64,000 nucleotides of DNA from positions 885,391-949,390 of the forward strand of contig NZ_QWFZ01000003.1 in assembly GCF_003576315.1 (NCBI RefSeq). The letters are read 5' to 3'. Below are positions 1 through 7,722 of the stretch, piece after piece. Source of the DNA: Henriciella mobilis. GTDB lineage: Bacteria > Pseudomonadota > Alphaproteobacteria > Caulobacterales > Hyphomonadaceae. The stretch's first letter is position 1; each line of letters begins with the position of its first letter. Below the pieces are notes generated by a model that was given only the letters and a program-made list of their open reading frames with translations, did no database searches and was not told where the DNA came from. A program made the translations under genes and the position numbers.

Positions 1-502
1 AGATCATTTCCTTGGTGATGATGCCGGCGGTGGCAAACTCATACTGGGTGACCGGCTTGCGGTTGGCCTCGCGGTCGGCGTCGGTGCGCTTCGGGTTGAG
101 CGCGACACTGCCGGTCGGGTCGAAATTCGTTGCCTTGAGCGGGCGATGTTTCGTGGGGAATTCGCGGGCAAGATGCTTGCCGGAAACCCCGCCATTATCC
201 TCCGGGCGCACGTCGCGGCCTTCATATTCCTCGACGCCGCCGCGCTCCAGCACCCAGTCGGTCCGGTGGCGCGCAAGGCCCTTCTCGACATCGATGGTGA
301 CCGACGGGTCGGAGTATGGGCCGGAGGTGTCGTAGACCGGCACCGGCTCTTCATTGGCCGACGGGTGCAGGTCGATCATCCGGCGCGGGACGCTGAGGCT
401 CGGATCGGCCTTGGGATGGGTGTAGACCTTGCGGCTCGCGGGCAGCGGGCCGGTCGTGACTTTCGGGGTTGAGAAGTCGGACTGAGGGGTGGGCTTGTTC
501 AT
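1..502 (-). CDS. thiC: Phosphomethylpyrimidine synthase ThiC, N-terminal part (cut by window start)
   Basis: ThiC is the radical-SAM enzyme that converts aminoimidazole ribotide to the hydroxymethylpyrimidine phosphate moiety of thiamine. Only about the first 167 residues are inside the window. They show the family's typical N-terminal domain: a segment naming the ligand-free leader (SVPRRMIDLHPSANEEPVPVYDTSGPYSDP), the GRDVRPEDNGGV motif, and the PVTQYEFATAGIITKEM segment that precedes the catalytic barrel. The catalytic CxxCxxxxC cluster lies outside. The gene starts 16 bases after the stop of an upstream lipoprotein gene and seems to share its transcript, which begins with a TPP riboswitch near 1940. 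The ribosome binding site is weak. Confidence 0.93.
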   Translation of the reverse strand, partial: MNKPTPQSDFSTPKVTTGPLPASRKVYTHPKADPSLSVPRRMIDLHPSANEEPVPVYDTSGPYSDPSVTIDVEKGLARHRTDWVLERGGVEEYEGRDVRPEDNGGVSGKHLAREFPTKHRPLKATNFDPTGSVALNPKRTDADREANRKPVTQYEFATAGIITKEMI

Positions 503-518
503 GATGGGGGACTTTCAG

Positions 519-1361
519 TTAGTCAGAATCTTCCGGACAGGTCGTCCAGTGCGATTGGAGAAGCGTGGTCCAGGCTGGTGCGCCCTCCATGGTTTCCACA
601 AGGCGTAGGTTGAAGTCGTCATATCCAGGGTGATTGGGTCGCTGGAAATACGCCTGGACAACGTGTCCGGAGCGGGCATCGAGCCAGAGGTCGCCCTCCT
701 CGATACCGTCGCCGGTCACTTTGAACATGTTCCACTTCGCCAGCCCGTCGTCTCCGAGTTGGGAGTTAGATAATTCGGCATTGTAGTCGCCGAGGATCTG
801 AAATGGCGGGGCATCGTCGGCAGGCCAGGCCAATGCAAGGCCGAAGGTGAAGTCCTCCGTTCCCTGCATGCCTGCCGGCCCGAACAGCGCAAACTCTGCA
901 AGGTCGAAGTCATACATGCGCCAGGGCGCGGGCGGCGCGGTCTCCGCCAGTTGCGGTTCCGTCCCGTCAGGGCTGCCGAAGCGGATCTCAATCATCCGCG
1001 TGTCGGGATCGAACGTCAAAAATGTCTGGGCGACCTGTTCGCCATTCCGGTCAAGCCGGCCGCCTGTCATGGTCAGCGCTTCGCCCGTCTCGGGATCAAA
1101 GCTCGCTGTTACGAGTGCCGCATCCGTGCACGGCGCCTGCCGCTTCACAACGGCGAGCTCTGTGGGGCTGACAAGGTGGACGTAGATGTCCCTCGGATTG
1201 GTCAGGTCCTGATTGGAACGCACATAGTGCAGGGTTGTCCCCGGCTCCAGCGCCTGCGCTTCTGGCAGGATTTCCGGATCGCTATTCGTGCCTGCACAGG
1301 CGCAGAGCAACGACAACAGGGGCGGCATTAGCCATGCGAAGCGGTGTTTCTGGAGCGTCAT
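519..1361 (-). CDS. Putative lipoprotein of unknown function in the thiC operon
   Basis: A 280-residue protein that I do not recognise. It opens with a short charged region, a hydrophobic stretch and a lipobox-like L-C-A-C (about residues 19-22), so it is probably a lipoprotein. The rest is soluble and rich in Asp, Glu, Pro and Trp, with no obvious catalytic motif. It contains few cysteines. Its ATG overlaps the stop of the upstream DUF1801 gene by four bases (ATGA), which implies translational coupling, and thiC follows 16 bases downstream. Its place between a TPP riboswitch and thiC suggests thiamine-responsive expression, but nothing in the protein itself indicates a thiamine role. Confidence 0.8.
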   Translation of the reverse strand: MTLQKHRFAWLMPPLLSLLCACAGTNSDPEILPEAQALEPGTTLHYVRSNQDLTNPRDIYVHLVSPTELAVVKRQAPCTDAALVTASFDPETGEALTMTGGRLDRNGEQVAQTFLTFDPDTRMIEIRFGSPDGTEPQLAETAPPAPWRMYDFDLAEFALFGPAGMQGTEDFTFGLALAWPADDAPPFQILGDYNAELSNSQLGDDGLAKWNMFKVTGDGIEEGDLWLDARSGHVVQAYFQRPNHPGYDDFNLRLVETMEGAPAWTTLLQSHWTTCPEDSD

Positions 1362-1780
1362 TTCTCATCCTTCCGGCTCTTGTAGGTGAGCGCCATGGCG
1401 ATGCAGTGGCGGAGGGGCTCGAGCGGGAGCGGCGCGCCGAGGGGCAGGCGGATTTCGCGGTTGCCGATGAGGTCGAGCGTTTCGGAATAGTGCTCTCGCC
1501 AGTCGTCGAGCAGGCTTGTCTGACAATTGACGAAGAGGCCGACGACATCCGGGCGCTTGTCTGACCAGGCAAGGCGGATCGTCGTGCCGGCCTTGTTCAG
1601 GTAGGACGGCTCGCCCCATTTCAGTGTCTCGGTGATGGGGCCGGTTTCGGGCAGGGTTTCGGCGGTCTCGAAGACGAGGTCGCGGAGCTTCAGGAGCTGG
1701 ATGCGCGCGGGCTTCGGATAGCCGTCATAGACCGCTTTCACGGCGGCCGGGATATTCGGAAGGGTGACGCTGGCGCCCAA
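1358..1780 (-). CDS. DUF1801 (YdhG-like) domain protein, first gene after TPP riboswitch
   Basis: A 140-residue protein of the DUF1801/YdhG-like family, judged by the early IPAAVKAVYDGYP segment, LKWGEPSY, and the FVNCQTSLLDDWREHY region near residues 90-105. The family function is not established. The start is TTG: a GGAG ribosome binding site sits six bases upstream and there is no ATG in frame nearby. The start lies only about ten bases beyond the end of the TPP riboswitch, so the switch could control its translation directly. Four-base overlap with the following lipoprotein gene suggests an operon DUF1801-lipoprotein-thiC. Confidence 0.82.
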   Translation of the reverse strand: MGASVTLPNIPAAVKAVYDGYPKPARIQLLKLRDLVFETAETLPETGPITETLKWGEPSYLNKAGTTIRLAWSDKRPDVVGLFVNCQTSLLDDWREHYSETLDLIGNREIRLPLGAPLPLEPLRHCIAMALTYKSRKDEK

Positions 1781-1789
1781 GTCTTGCTC

Positions 1790-1942
1790 CGTTCCTACGC
1801 CGGTTCATCCCGGATCAGGTTCAAAGGGTGCTCAGGCGGCCATCTTTGCGATGGGATCATTCCGGGCGGGAAACCGTTTCCCACTTTCCCTGAATGATCC
1901 TCGGCCCGATCTCAGCGCTTGCCATGCGCGCCCCTCGGATAT
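1790..1942 (-). promoter_or_regulatory. TPP (THI-box) riboswitch
   Basis: Read on the minus strand, the element contains the conserved pieces of the TPP aptamer in order: GAGGGGCGC, then GCTGAGATC (the CUGAGA motif), a variable helix of about 60 bases with the inverted repeat GGATCATTC/GAATGATCC, then ACCCTTTGAACCTGATC and the closing CCGGCGTAGG. These are the thiM-box/THI-element landmarks. The element ends about ten bases before the TTG of the DUF1801 gene, overlapping the region of its ribosome binding site, which fits translational control. thiC itself begins 1.3 kb downstream. Confidence 0.93.
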
Positions 1943-1987
1943 GGTTGACCCTAACGGAAGTGGCAGGCGCTGCATAGGGGCAAGCGC

Positions 1988-2938
1988 TCAGCCGGCCTCG
2001 GCGAGGACGGCGTTGGCGCGCCGTCTTATGTCGGCAATGGTGGCGTCTGCCTGTTCTGCATCCGCCCTTGGGTCTTCTGGCAGGGTCTCATAGGCGTCGA
2101 GCTGGCTTAGCGCGGCCTTGGCCAGCTGCTCCGGAAGGTCATCCGGGGCGGGCGAGCCGTCAGGCAGGGGGCGGCCAGAATAGGCCTGCGCGAAGTCGGC
2201 GAGCTGCACATAGTATTCCGCGACGCCTTCTGCGATCGGGCGGCCCGCGGCCTCACAGCGGTCACGCAGCAGGTTCAGCCGGTAGACATTCGGAAGGCTG
2301 GGAATGACGGCGCCTTGCTGGTCGACCTGCTGCGCCAGCTGGGCAATGAATTCGTACTGTGTCTCCACTTCTGCGGCCAGGAGATCGGACGAGGCATACG
2401 GACAGGCCGTCTCGTCCGGGCCGTCAAACCCGGTATCGTAAATACCCTCAAGCATCCGCTCGAACATGGTTTTCACGACAAATCCCTGGAGGATCTGTTT
2501 GGCGAGGTCGATCTGCGACGCGCGGGCTTCGGCCTGCGCTTCGGCCCGCTTTTCCGGGGGCGTCCCCTTGGCGTAGGGCCAGCTCTCTGCAGCATCGTCT
2601 GCCATCCAGCGGCGTTCGACATCGCGAAGGGCGTCTGATGCGAAGACAGCCTGGCGCGCGACGCCGTCGCTGTCCGGTTCGAAATCGATGAGCAGCCAGG
2701 CCGCCATGGCAACGCGCAGCTGGACCTCGATATTGCCGGGACAGGCCGAATGGAGCGACTGGACGTCGGCGTTCAGTGCCTCGGGCGGGCCACTGTCTGC
2801 TGGCAAGGCGTCGATCCGGTCGAGCAGGGTTTTGACCTGCTGGAAGGCATCGTCTGGACAGGTCGTTTCAGCGGCCTGCGCCGCGGCGGCGAACGGCAGG
2901 CCTGCGAGTGCCAGGGCGATGGCGAGCGGTCTGATCAT
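1988..2938 (-). CDS. Secreted four-cysteine protein, paralogue of the gene at 8849-9736
   Basis: A 316-residue exported protein with a signal peptide ending in FAAAAQA. A longer reading is possible, but the ATG at 2938 has GAGGGGA six bases upstream. The mature part starts TTCPDDAFQQ and has further cysteines in SACPGN, TACPYA and DRCEAA. The protein at 8849-9736 has the same architecture (CPDDAVQQ, AACPEN, EACPYV, GACPHK), so the two are paralogues with four cysteines likely forming two disulfides in the periplasm. Function unknown; the helices and spacing would fit a helical-repeat protein. Its stop lies about 45 bases before the TPP riboswitch. Confidence 0.82.
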   Translation of the reverse strand: MIRPLAIALALAGLPFAAAAQAAETTCPDDAFQQVKTLLDRIDALPADSGPPEALNADVQSLHSACPGNIEVQLRVAMAAWLLIDFEPDSDGVARQAVFASDALRDVERRWMADDAAESWPYAKGTPPEKRAEAQAEARASQIDLAKQILQGFVVKTMFERMLEGIYDTGFDGPDETACPYASSDLLAAEVETQYEFIAQLAQQVDQQGAVIPSLPNVYRLNLLRDRCEAAGRPIAEGVAEYYVQLADFAQAYSGRPLPDGSPAPDDLPEQLAKAALSQLDAYETLPEDPRADAEQADATIADIRRRANAVLAEAG

Positions 2939-3020
2939 GGGCGTCCCCTCAATGCGTTTCAAAGAGGGTAGGGCGATGCCCGCATGGCCTCAAGCCGGGC
3001 GCTGCAAGGGGGCCGCCGGC

Positions 3021-3734
3021 TCAGGCATTGGCCTCGAACTGCGCCGTATCCACGGCAAACCAGACCGTATCGGCATGGGCGAGCAGCGTGCCGTCCGGGC
3101 GGTAGAGCGCGGTGCCGGCAAAGTGCTTGCGGCCCTTTCCGCCTGTGCGCCAGGCCTGGATGATCAGTGGCTCGCCAACAGGCGGGCGCTCGAGGATTTC
3201 GGCATTCATCTCACCCAACAGCGCGCGGTCGACATCCGGCAGGGAGAAGCCGCCCGGACAGTCGAGCGCGCTCCAGAGGATTTCCGGCCGCACCAGCCCG
3301 TCTTCGCCGCCAAAGGTCTCGTGCGGGATCCAGACCGTGGCGGCGGTTTCTCCGTCGTCGAGCTGCCCGCAGAAGATGCGCAGGCCCTCGCCCTCTGCCC
3401 GGTTGCGGCCGCAGACAAAGCAGACCGACTGCTCACCGGCGCCGAAAGGCCGGGGGTGTTCGCTGGCGTTTTTCGCTGCCTCGAAGGAGGGCGCCGGGCG
3501 CGGCGCAATGGACGGGGCTTCGGGCCGGGCCGTCATGATCACCGCGTCGCCATCATGCAGCGTGGTGACGCCGTCCTCGCGGCGCATCGCCAGCGGGCGA
3601 TTGAGCGGAATCGGTGCATTGATCCGGATCGTATGCGGGCCGTCGAGGTAAGCGGCGAGCAGGCCGGCCGAATAGCCGCCATTGCCGCTGCCGGGCGGGC
3701 CATTGAAAGCGGGCGGGATGGTAATGGTCGTCAT
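3021..3734 (-). CDS. Hotdog-fold thioesterase-like protein
   Basis: A 237-residue cytoplasmic protein. The early segment FNGPPGSGNGGYSAGLLAAYL and the later split into two halves, with AALDCPGG-like text (SALDCPGGFSL) and a final strand-rich half (GKGRKHFAGTALYRPDGTLLAHADTVW), resemble double-hotdog acyl-CoA thioesterase-like proteins found mostly annotated as hypothetical. A CFVCGR motif around residue 105 is distinctive and could bind metal. I chose the ATG at 3734 because it overlaps the stop of the upstream racemase gene by four bases; a longer frame reaching 3833 runs inside that gene. Substrate unknown. Confidence 0.72.
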   Translation of the reverse strand: MTTITIPPAFNGPPGSGNGGYSAGLLAAYLDGPHTIRINAPIPLNRPLAMRREDGVTTLHDGDAVIMTARPEAPSIAPRPAPSFEAAKNASEHPRPFGAGEQSVCFVCGRNRAEGEGLRIFCGQLDDGETAATVWIPHETFGGEDGLVRPEILWSALDCPGGFSLPDVDRALLGEMNAEILERPPVGEPLIIQAWRTGGKGRKHFAGTALYRPDGTLLAHADTVWFAVDTAQFEANA

Positions 3735-4423
3735 GCGAGGCCGTCTCCAATCCAGTCGTTTATGGCATCGGCGTGAATATGGGTCGTCGAGAAGACCGGC
3801 ACATCGCAGTCGCCGTCTTCGAGGATCATGCACAGCTCCGTGCAGCCGAGGATCACGCCATCGACATCGTAGCGCGCGACGAGGGCCTGCATCTCCTTGC
3901 GCGAGCTGTCCTTCACCACGCCATTCACGAGTTCGTCGAAGATGATCCGGCCAATGATGTCGCGGTCGGTCTGGCTGGGCACGACCGGGTCGCCGTCATA
4001 GCGCTGGAGCAGGGCCGGGCGGAAAAAGTCGCCGCTCATCACCCAGGGCGTGCCAAGCAGCAGCGGGCGGGCGACGCCCTTCGCCTGCATCGCCTCGGTG
4101 AGGCTGTCGAGCATGTGGATCACCGGCAGGCCGGTCTCTTTCGCGACGGCCTCGGCCGCGACATGGGTGGTGCCGGAGGTGATGGCGATGGCTTTCGCGC
4201 CGGCGGCTTTCAGCGCGTTCGCTCCTTTGACGACCTCCGACCTGAAGGCGTCCCAGGCTTCGTCATGATAGTGGCCGATCATCACGCCATAATCGAGCAT
4301 GAAGAAGATGCAGCGCGCTGAGTGCTGGCCGCCGAAGCGGGCGCGCGCATGCGCGTTCAAGAGATCGAAATAGATCTTCGTAGCTTCGGGGCTCACCCCG
4401 CCGATCAGGCCGACAAGAGACAT
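3731..4423 (-). CDS. Aspartate/glutamate racemase family protein with altered first active site
   Basis: A 230-residue member of the Asp/Glu racemase superfamily, close to the YgeA type: LIGGVSPEATKIYF at the N-terminus, LGGQHSA-like GGQHSAR at 31-37, and the second catalytic motif GCTEL with Cys194. Family members use a Cys or Thr in the first half-site (C/T-N-T); here the aligned residues read Ser83-Gly84-Thr85-Thr86-His87. This may mean a one-sided or changed reaction. The ribosome binding site AAAGGGG precedes the ATG. It is translationally coupled to the downstream thioesterase-like gene. Confidence 0.85.
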   Translation of the reverse strand: MSLVGLIGGVSPEATKIYFDLLNAHARARFGGQHSARCIFFMLDYGVMIGHYHDEAWDAFRSEVVKGANALKAAGAKAIAITSGTTHVAAEAVAKETGLPVIHMLDSLTEAMQAKGVARPLLLGTPWVMSGDFFRPALLQRYDGDPVVPSQTDRDIIGRIIFDELVNGVVKDSSRKEMQALVARYDVDGVILGCTELCMILEDGDCDVPVFSTTHIHADAINDWIGDGLA

Positions 4424-4490
4424 CAGGCCCCTTTAGGCCGTCAGGGGCGGCTTGGAAAGCGGGGGTGGTCCAACGGCCGCAGCCCCCGGC

Positions 4491-5000
4491 TCAGCTCACC
4501 GGGATCAGCCATTTATGCTTCATGCTCTCAAGGCTTTCGGCAATGTCATTGTCCTGGACGCGGACTGTGTCGGCGTGACCGAAACCCTTCTCATAGTCGA
4601 GGACGGAAATTACCGTCGGCATCACGCGGAAGAAAGCCGCGCCGCTCAGTTCCGGCAGCTCCATGGCCGGAATCTGCGGAAAGCGCCGGACCATCAGGCG
4701 TGCAATCTCATAAGTCTCTTCATCGCTGGTCACCTCGCGCGCCTGTCCGGCCAGCGACAGGCCGCGAATGTGGGACCAGTCCTTGTAGGGCGGTGTCATG
4801 CTGATCGAGACCCGCGGGTCGCGCCGCATGTTCCTCGCCTTCTGGCTGTCGGTACCGACGCCGAAGAAGATTTCGAGGCCATCATGGACGAAGGACACCG
4901 TGGTGTTCTGGGGAAAGCCGTCCTCGCGCAAGGTCGCAATGGCGAGGTCCTGGCAGGCCTCCATGATATCGACGGCCTTGGTTCGCAGTGTGTCCTTCAT
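4491..5000 (-). CDS. Pyridoxamine 5'-phosphate oxidase-like FMN split-barrel protein
   Basis: A 169-residue protein of the PNPOx-like split-barrel family. It shows the typical N-terminal layout: a helix, then FPQNTTVSFVHDGLEIFFGVGTDSQKARNMRRDPRVSISM, where the basic KARN-RRDPRV segment corresponds to the flavin phosphate-binding strand. The family includes FMN- or F420-dependent reductases and heme-binding proteins, so the substrate cannot be assigned. The reading frame stays open upstream to 5351, but GGGAG seven bases before the ATG at 5000 and the start of the conserved fold support this start. It stands alone, divergent from the gene at 5179. Confidence 0.83.
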   Translation of the reverse strand: MKDTLRTKAVDIMEACQDLAIATLREDGFPQNTTVSFVHDGLEIFFGVGTDSQKARNMRRDPRVSISMTPPYKDWSHIRGLSLAGQAREVTSDEETYEIARLMVRRFPQIPAMELPELSGAAFFRVMPTVISVLDYEKGFGHADTVRVQDNDIAESLESMKHKWLIPVS

Positions 5001-5178
5001 GTGCGGGCTCCCATGCTGACAATAGCGCCCATTTTTCAGGGATCGCGCCGCCGGTCCTTGATCCCCGTCAAACGCCGCCGGTCTGTCAGGCTTAACGGAA
5101 ACCCGCCTTCCATTAACCTTCTGTCGACCTCGATGCGCGAGCTTGCCCGCACTTGCGAAGCAGATCTGGAGACAACCC

Positions 5179-5982
5179 ATGGCCATAGCGACCGCAGAAA
5201 ACGCCAGCTCGAAGAGCCAGGCGAAGACGAAATGGCGCCGATTCAAGGTCGATCTCTGGCTGACCGACATGAACCTCACCGAGCTGGGCATCATGAAGCA
5301 TACCCAGCATGAGGCCGCGTCCGACCAGTTCAGCCATGACATGGAAATCATCGGCCAGGTTCGCGATGGCGGCGAGCGGACGGGCGTGCTCGCCTATCGC
5401 AAGGAAGCCTGGAAGCAAGAGGGCGGCCTGAAGCGCCGGCTGGTCATCAAGCAGTTCACTGATTCGATGAACTGGAAGGCATCGATGGAGCTGATGATGG
5501 GCCGCTCGATGCAGCTCTCCATGGGCGCGCGCGGGCTGCCGGTCTGTGCCTACACGATCAACCTTGCGCGGCACGACCAGCTCGTCCAGCTTGAGCGGTC
5601 AGCCCTGAAGTGGCCTTTCCTGCCGGAGTATTTTTCCTTCTTCCTGGAGACGCGCGACGGCCCGAAATTCTACAGCCTGCGGCGCAAGGTCTTCGCGATC
5701 GGGGCCGATTATGTGCTGTATGACTGGCAGGGCCGGAAGATCGGCGTGCTGGATCACCGGGTCATCAATCTCGGCGGCTCATGGAAGGTTAAGATCCGGG
5801 ATTCGGAAACCTACGGCCCGCTCGAAACCGTGATCCAGCTGTTCTGCACCATGCTGCGCTACAATCACGATGTGCGCAAACACGTGAAGCGTCAGGTGGG
5901 CGATATCCGCAATGGCAAGACGGCGCGCGCACTCGACCATCACGAGGCCAATCTCTACCACAATCCGCGCAAGTATCGCTGA
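5179..5982 (+). CDS. LURP-one-related (tubby-like) domain protein
   Basis: A 267-residue cytoplasmic protein without signal or membrane segments. Its second half, FYSLRRKVFAIGADYVLYDWQGRKIGVLDHRVINLGGSWKVKI, has the repeated pattern of LURP-one-related/tubby C-terminal-like barrels (strand, D-x-x-G, strand, basic loop). The first 40 residues are basic and Lys/Arg-rich. The start at 5179 has CTGGAG eight bases upstream; the frame is open further back to 5143. Role unknown; proteins of this fold bind lipids or membranes in other organisms. It converges on the RAM-domain gene, ending immediately at its stop. Confidence 0.68.
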   Translation: MAIATAENASSKSQAKTKWRRFKVDLWLTDMNLTELGIMKHTQHEAASDQFSHDMEIIGQVRDGGERTGVLAYRKEAWKQEGGLKRRLVIKQFTDSMNWKASMELMMGRSMQLSMGARGLPVCAYTINLARHDQLVQLERSALKWPFLPEYFSFFLETRDGPKFYSLRRKVFAIGADYVLYDWQGRKIGVLDHRVINLGGSWKVKIRDSETYGPLETVIQLFCTMLRYNHDVRKHVKRQVGDIRNGKTARALDHHEANLYHNPRKYR

Positions 5983-6651
5983 TCAGGCGGGGCCTTGATC
6001 CTCCGACAACATCGTCGAAATCTGCATCGTATGCGTGTTGAGGACGCCTTCGGTGCGCTGCACGACATCGCGGACATAGGTCATGAAGTCATCCGACTTG
6101 CGGTACATGACGAGGACCAGCATGTCGAAGGATCCGGACCCGTGCACGATCCATATATCCCGGAGCAGGATCGGCAGGTCCTGCGTCTCCGATCTTTCCA
6201 GCGACCAGAGCAGTGACTGCTTGCGGATATTGTCGGCAATCACTTCCTGCGACGGCTTGGGGCCAACCTTTCCGCCCTCGACCCAGCGATTGTACTGAAC
6301 GTTCAGTTCCGCCAGGCTGATCGATACCGCGATCATGCCGGATTCGGGCAGGTTGATATTCTTGTGATCGCCGTTCGGGACGATCACTTCCTTGAACGCG
6401 CCCGCCGAGATCATCCGTCCGACCGCCTTGGCGGCGTTGCGCTTGCGGGACTCCGGCAGGCTGGCCTGTGCATCGCCGCGCGGATGATCGATGTAGCGCG
6501 CCAGCCGCAGTCTTGAGGAATGCGCAATGGCGAGTTCGGCGGAATCGACGAATTCGGACCGTTCAGGCCGCCTCGGCATGATAGCGGCCAGTGCCGTCAG
6601 CAGGCGGTTGAACGCCTCACCCTTGCGCGTCGGCGCCTTGTCGTCCGTCAT
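5983..6651 (-). CDS. RAM-domain (Lrp/AsnC ligand-binding-like) protein lacking a recognisable AsnC HTH
   Basis: A protein of 222 residues from the ATG at 6651 (an alternative ATG lies at 6666). Residues from about 160 on (DIWIVHGSGSFDMLVLVMYR...GVLNTHTMQIS) match the RAM domain of Lrp/AsnC regulators: hydrophobic strand, G-x-x-D, and GV-x-T-x-T. The first 150 residues do not show the usual Lrp DNA-binding start, though RKRNAAKAVGRMISAGAFKEVIVP could be a variant winged helix. It may be a regulator with divergent DNA-binding or a stand-alone ligand sensor. GGATGGGG precedes the chosen start by about ten bases. Confidence 0.65.
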   Translation of the reverse strand: MTDDKAPTRKGEAFNRLLTALAAIMPRRPERSEFVDSAELAIAHSSRLRLARYIDHPRGDAQASLPESRKRNAAKAVGRMISAGAFKEVIVPNGDHKNINLPESGMIAVSISLAELNVQYNRWVEGGKVGPKPSQEVIADNIRKQSLLWSLERSETQDLPILLRDIWIVHGSGSFDMLVLVMYRKSDDFMTYVRDVVQRTEGVLNTHTMQISTMLSEDQGPA

Positions 6652-6888
6652 GCGTGATGTCCCCATCCCTTTGCTACATTTGTACCATCGGGCTTATTAC
6701 GTTTGACGGCGACACTCAATCGCTATGTGTGCTGTATCCGGGCCAATCTGCCTTTAAACGCGGCATTTGCGTCTTCATGTCCCTCGTTAGACCAGAATTG
6801 GTGCGCGAGAAGACGTTTCAGACGCTGGCTGCCGTGACAATTATCCGTGGCGTGACGCGTGGGCTGTCCCGCCGGGCCAAGTGTCTGC

Positions 6889-7641
6889 TCAGCCGCCCTG
6901 CAGGTTGTGGGCTGTGAAGTCGAGGAAGGCGTCCCAGGACTGCTGGTCGGCATGCTCGCGGTAGCGGTCGGAGCCGAACACCGTCCAGGCATGCGGTGCG
7001 CCGGAATAGATCTGCACCTCATACGTCACACCAGCCGCTTCCATTGCGTCGGCCGCCTGCGCGGCGAGCGCGTTCGGGATGCCCGCATCGGCCCCGCCAT
7101 GCATGACCAGTATGGGTGCATCCGTCTTCGAATAGTCGGCGCCTTCGGGCGCATCGAGGCTGCCATGGAAGGTCGCATAGCCGGCAATGCCTTCGCCTTC
7201 GCCGGAGCGGGCAAGTTCCAGCGTCGCCCCGCCGCCGAAGCAATAGCCCATGACAATGGCCTCGTTCTCGCCAGACACTTCGCGGGCCTTGGCGATGCCG
7301 CCCAGGATGCGGGCGCGCATCATGTCGCGATCACCATAAAGCTGGCCGACCAGTTCCTTGCGCGCTTCGGTCGTGTCCGGGCGGTTGCCGGCGCCGTAGA
7401 GATCGACGGCGAAGGCATCGTAGCCTTCATCGGCGAGCATTTCGGCGCGGGTCTTTTCGTAATCATCGAGGCCGCCCCAGTCATGGATGATGATGACAAG
7501 CCCCTTCGCCTCGCGGGTCGCCTCGGCGAGATAGCCTTCATAGGTCATGCCATCGACATCATAGGTGACGGCCTCGCCGGCCTGCGCTGAGAGGGCGAGC
7601 GCGGCGGCGGCGGTAAGCGTGGTGAAAAGCGTACGGCGCAT
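6889..7641 (-). CDS. Exported dienelactone hydrolase family protein
   Basis: A 250-residue alpha/beta hydrolase of the dienelactone hydrolase family. The catalytic triad is visible: Cys134 in G-Y-C-F-G-G, Asp185 in HGGAD and His217 in APHAW. HDWGGLDDY near residue 53 is the typical oxyanion region. Unlike the cytoplasmic prototype it carries a signal peptide (MRRTLFTTLTAAAALALSAQAGEA), so it acts in the periplasm, probably on a lactone or ester that cannot be named from sequence. GGAAGGAAA precedes the ATG. About 220 bases without a gene separate it from the RAM-domain gene; I see nothing recognisable there. Confidence 0.9.
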   Translation of the reverse strand: MRRTLFTTLTAAAALALSAQAGEAVTYDVDGMTYEGYLAEATREAKGLVIIIHDWGGLDDYEKTRAEMLADEGYDAFAVDLYGAGNRPDTTEARKELVGQLYGDRDMMRARILGGIAKAREVSGENEAIVMGYCFGGGATLELARSGEGEGIAGYATFHGSLDAPEGADYSKTDAPILVMHGGADAGIPNALAAQAADAMEAAGVTYEVQIYSGAPHAWTVFGSDRYREHADQQSWDAFLDFTAHNLQGG

Positions 7642-7722
7642 GGTGGTTTCCTTCCCTGATGGTGCTGTTCCGGGCGTCCTGAAGGTTAACCTAGCGCGCT
7701 GGCACGGCGTTCCAAATCACGA

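Noticed and set aside
2688..3776. 362-codon plus-strand frame
   Set aside because: Covers two real minus-strand genes and the space between them, without motifs.
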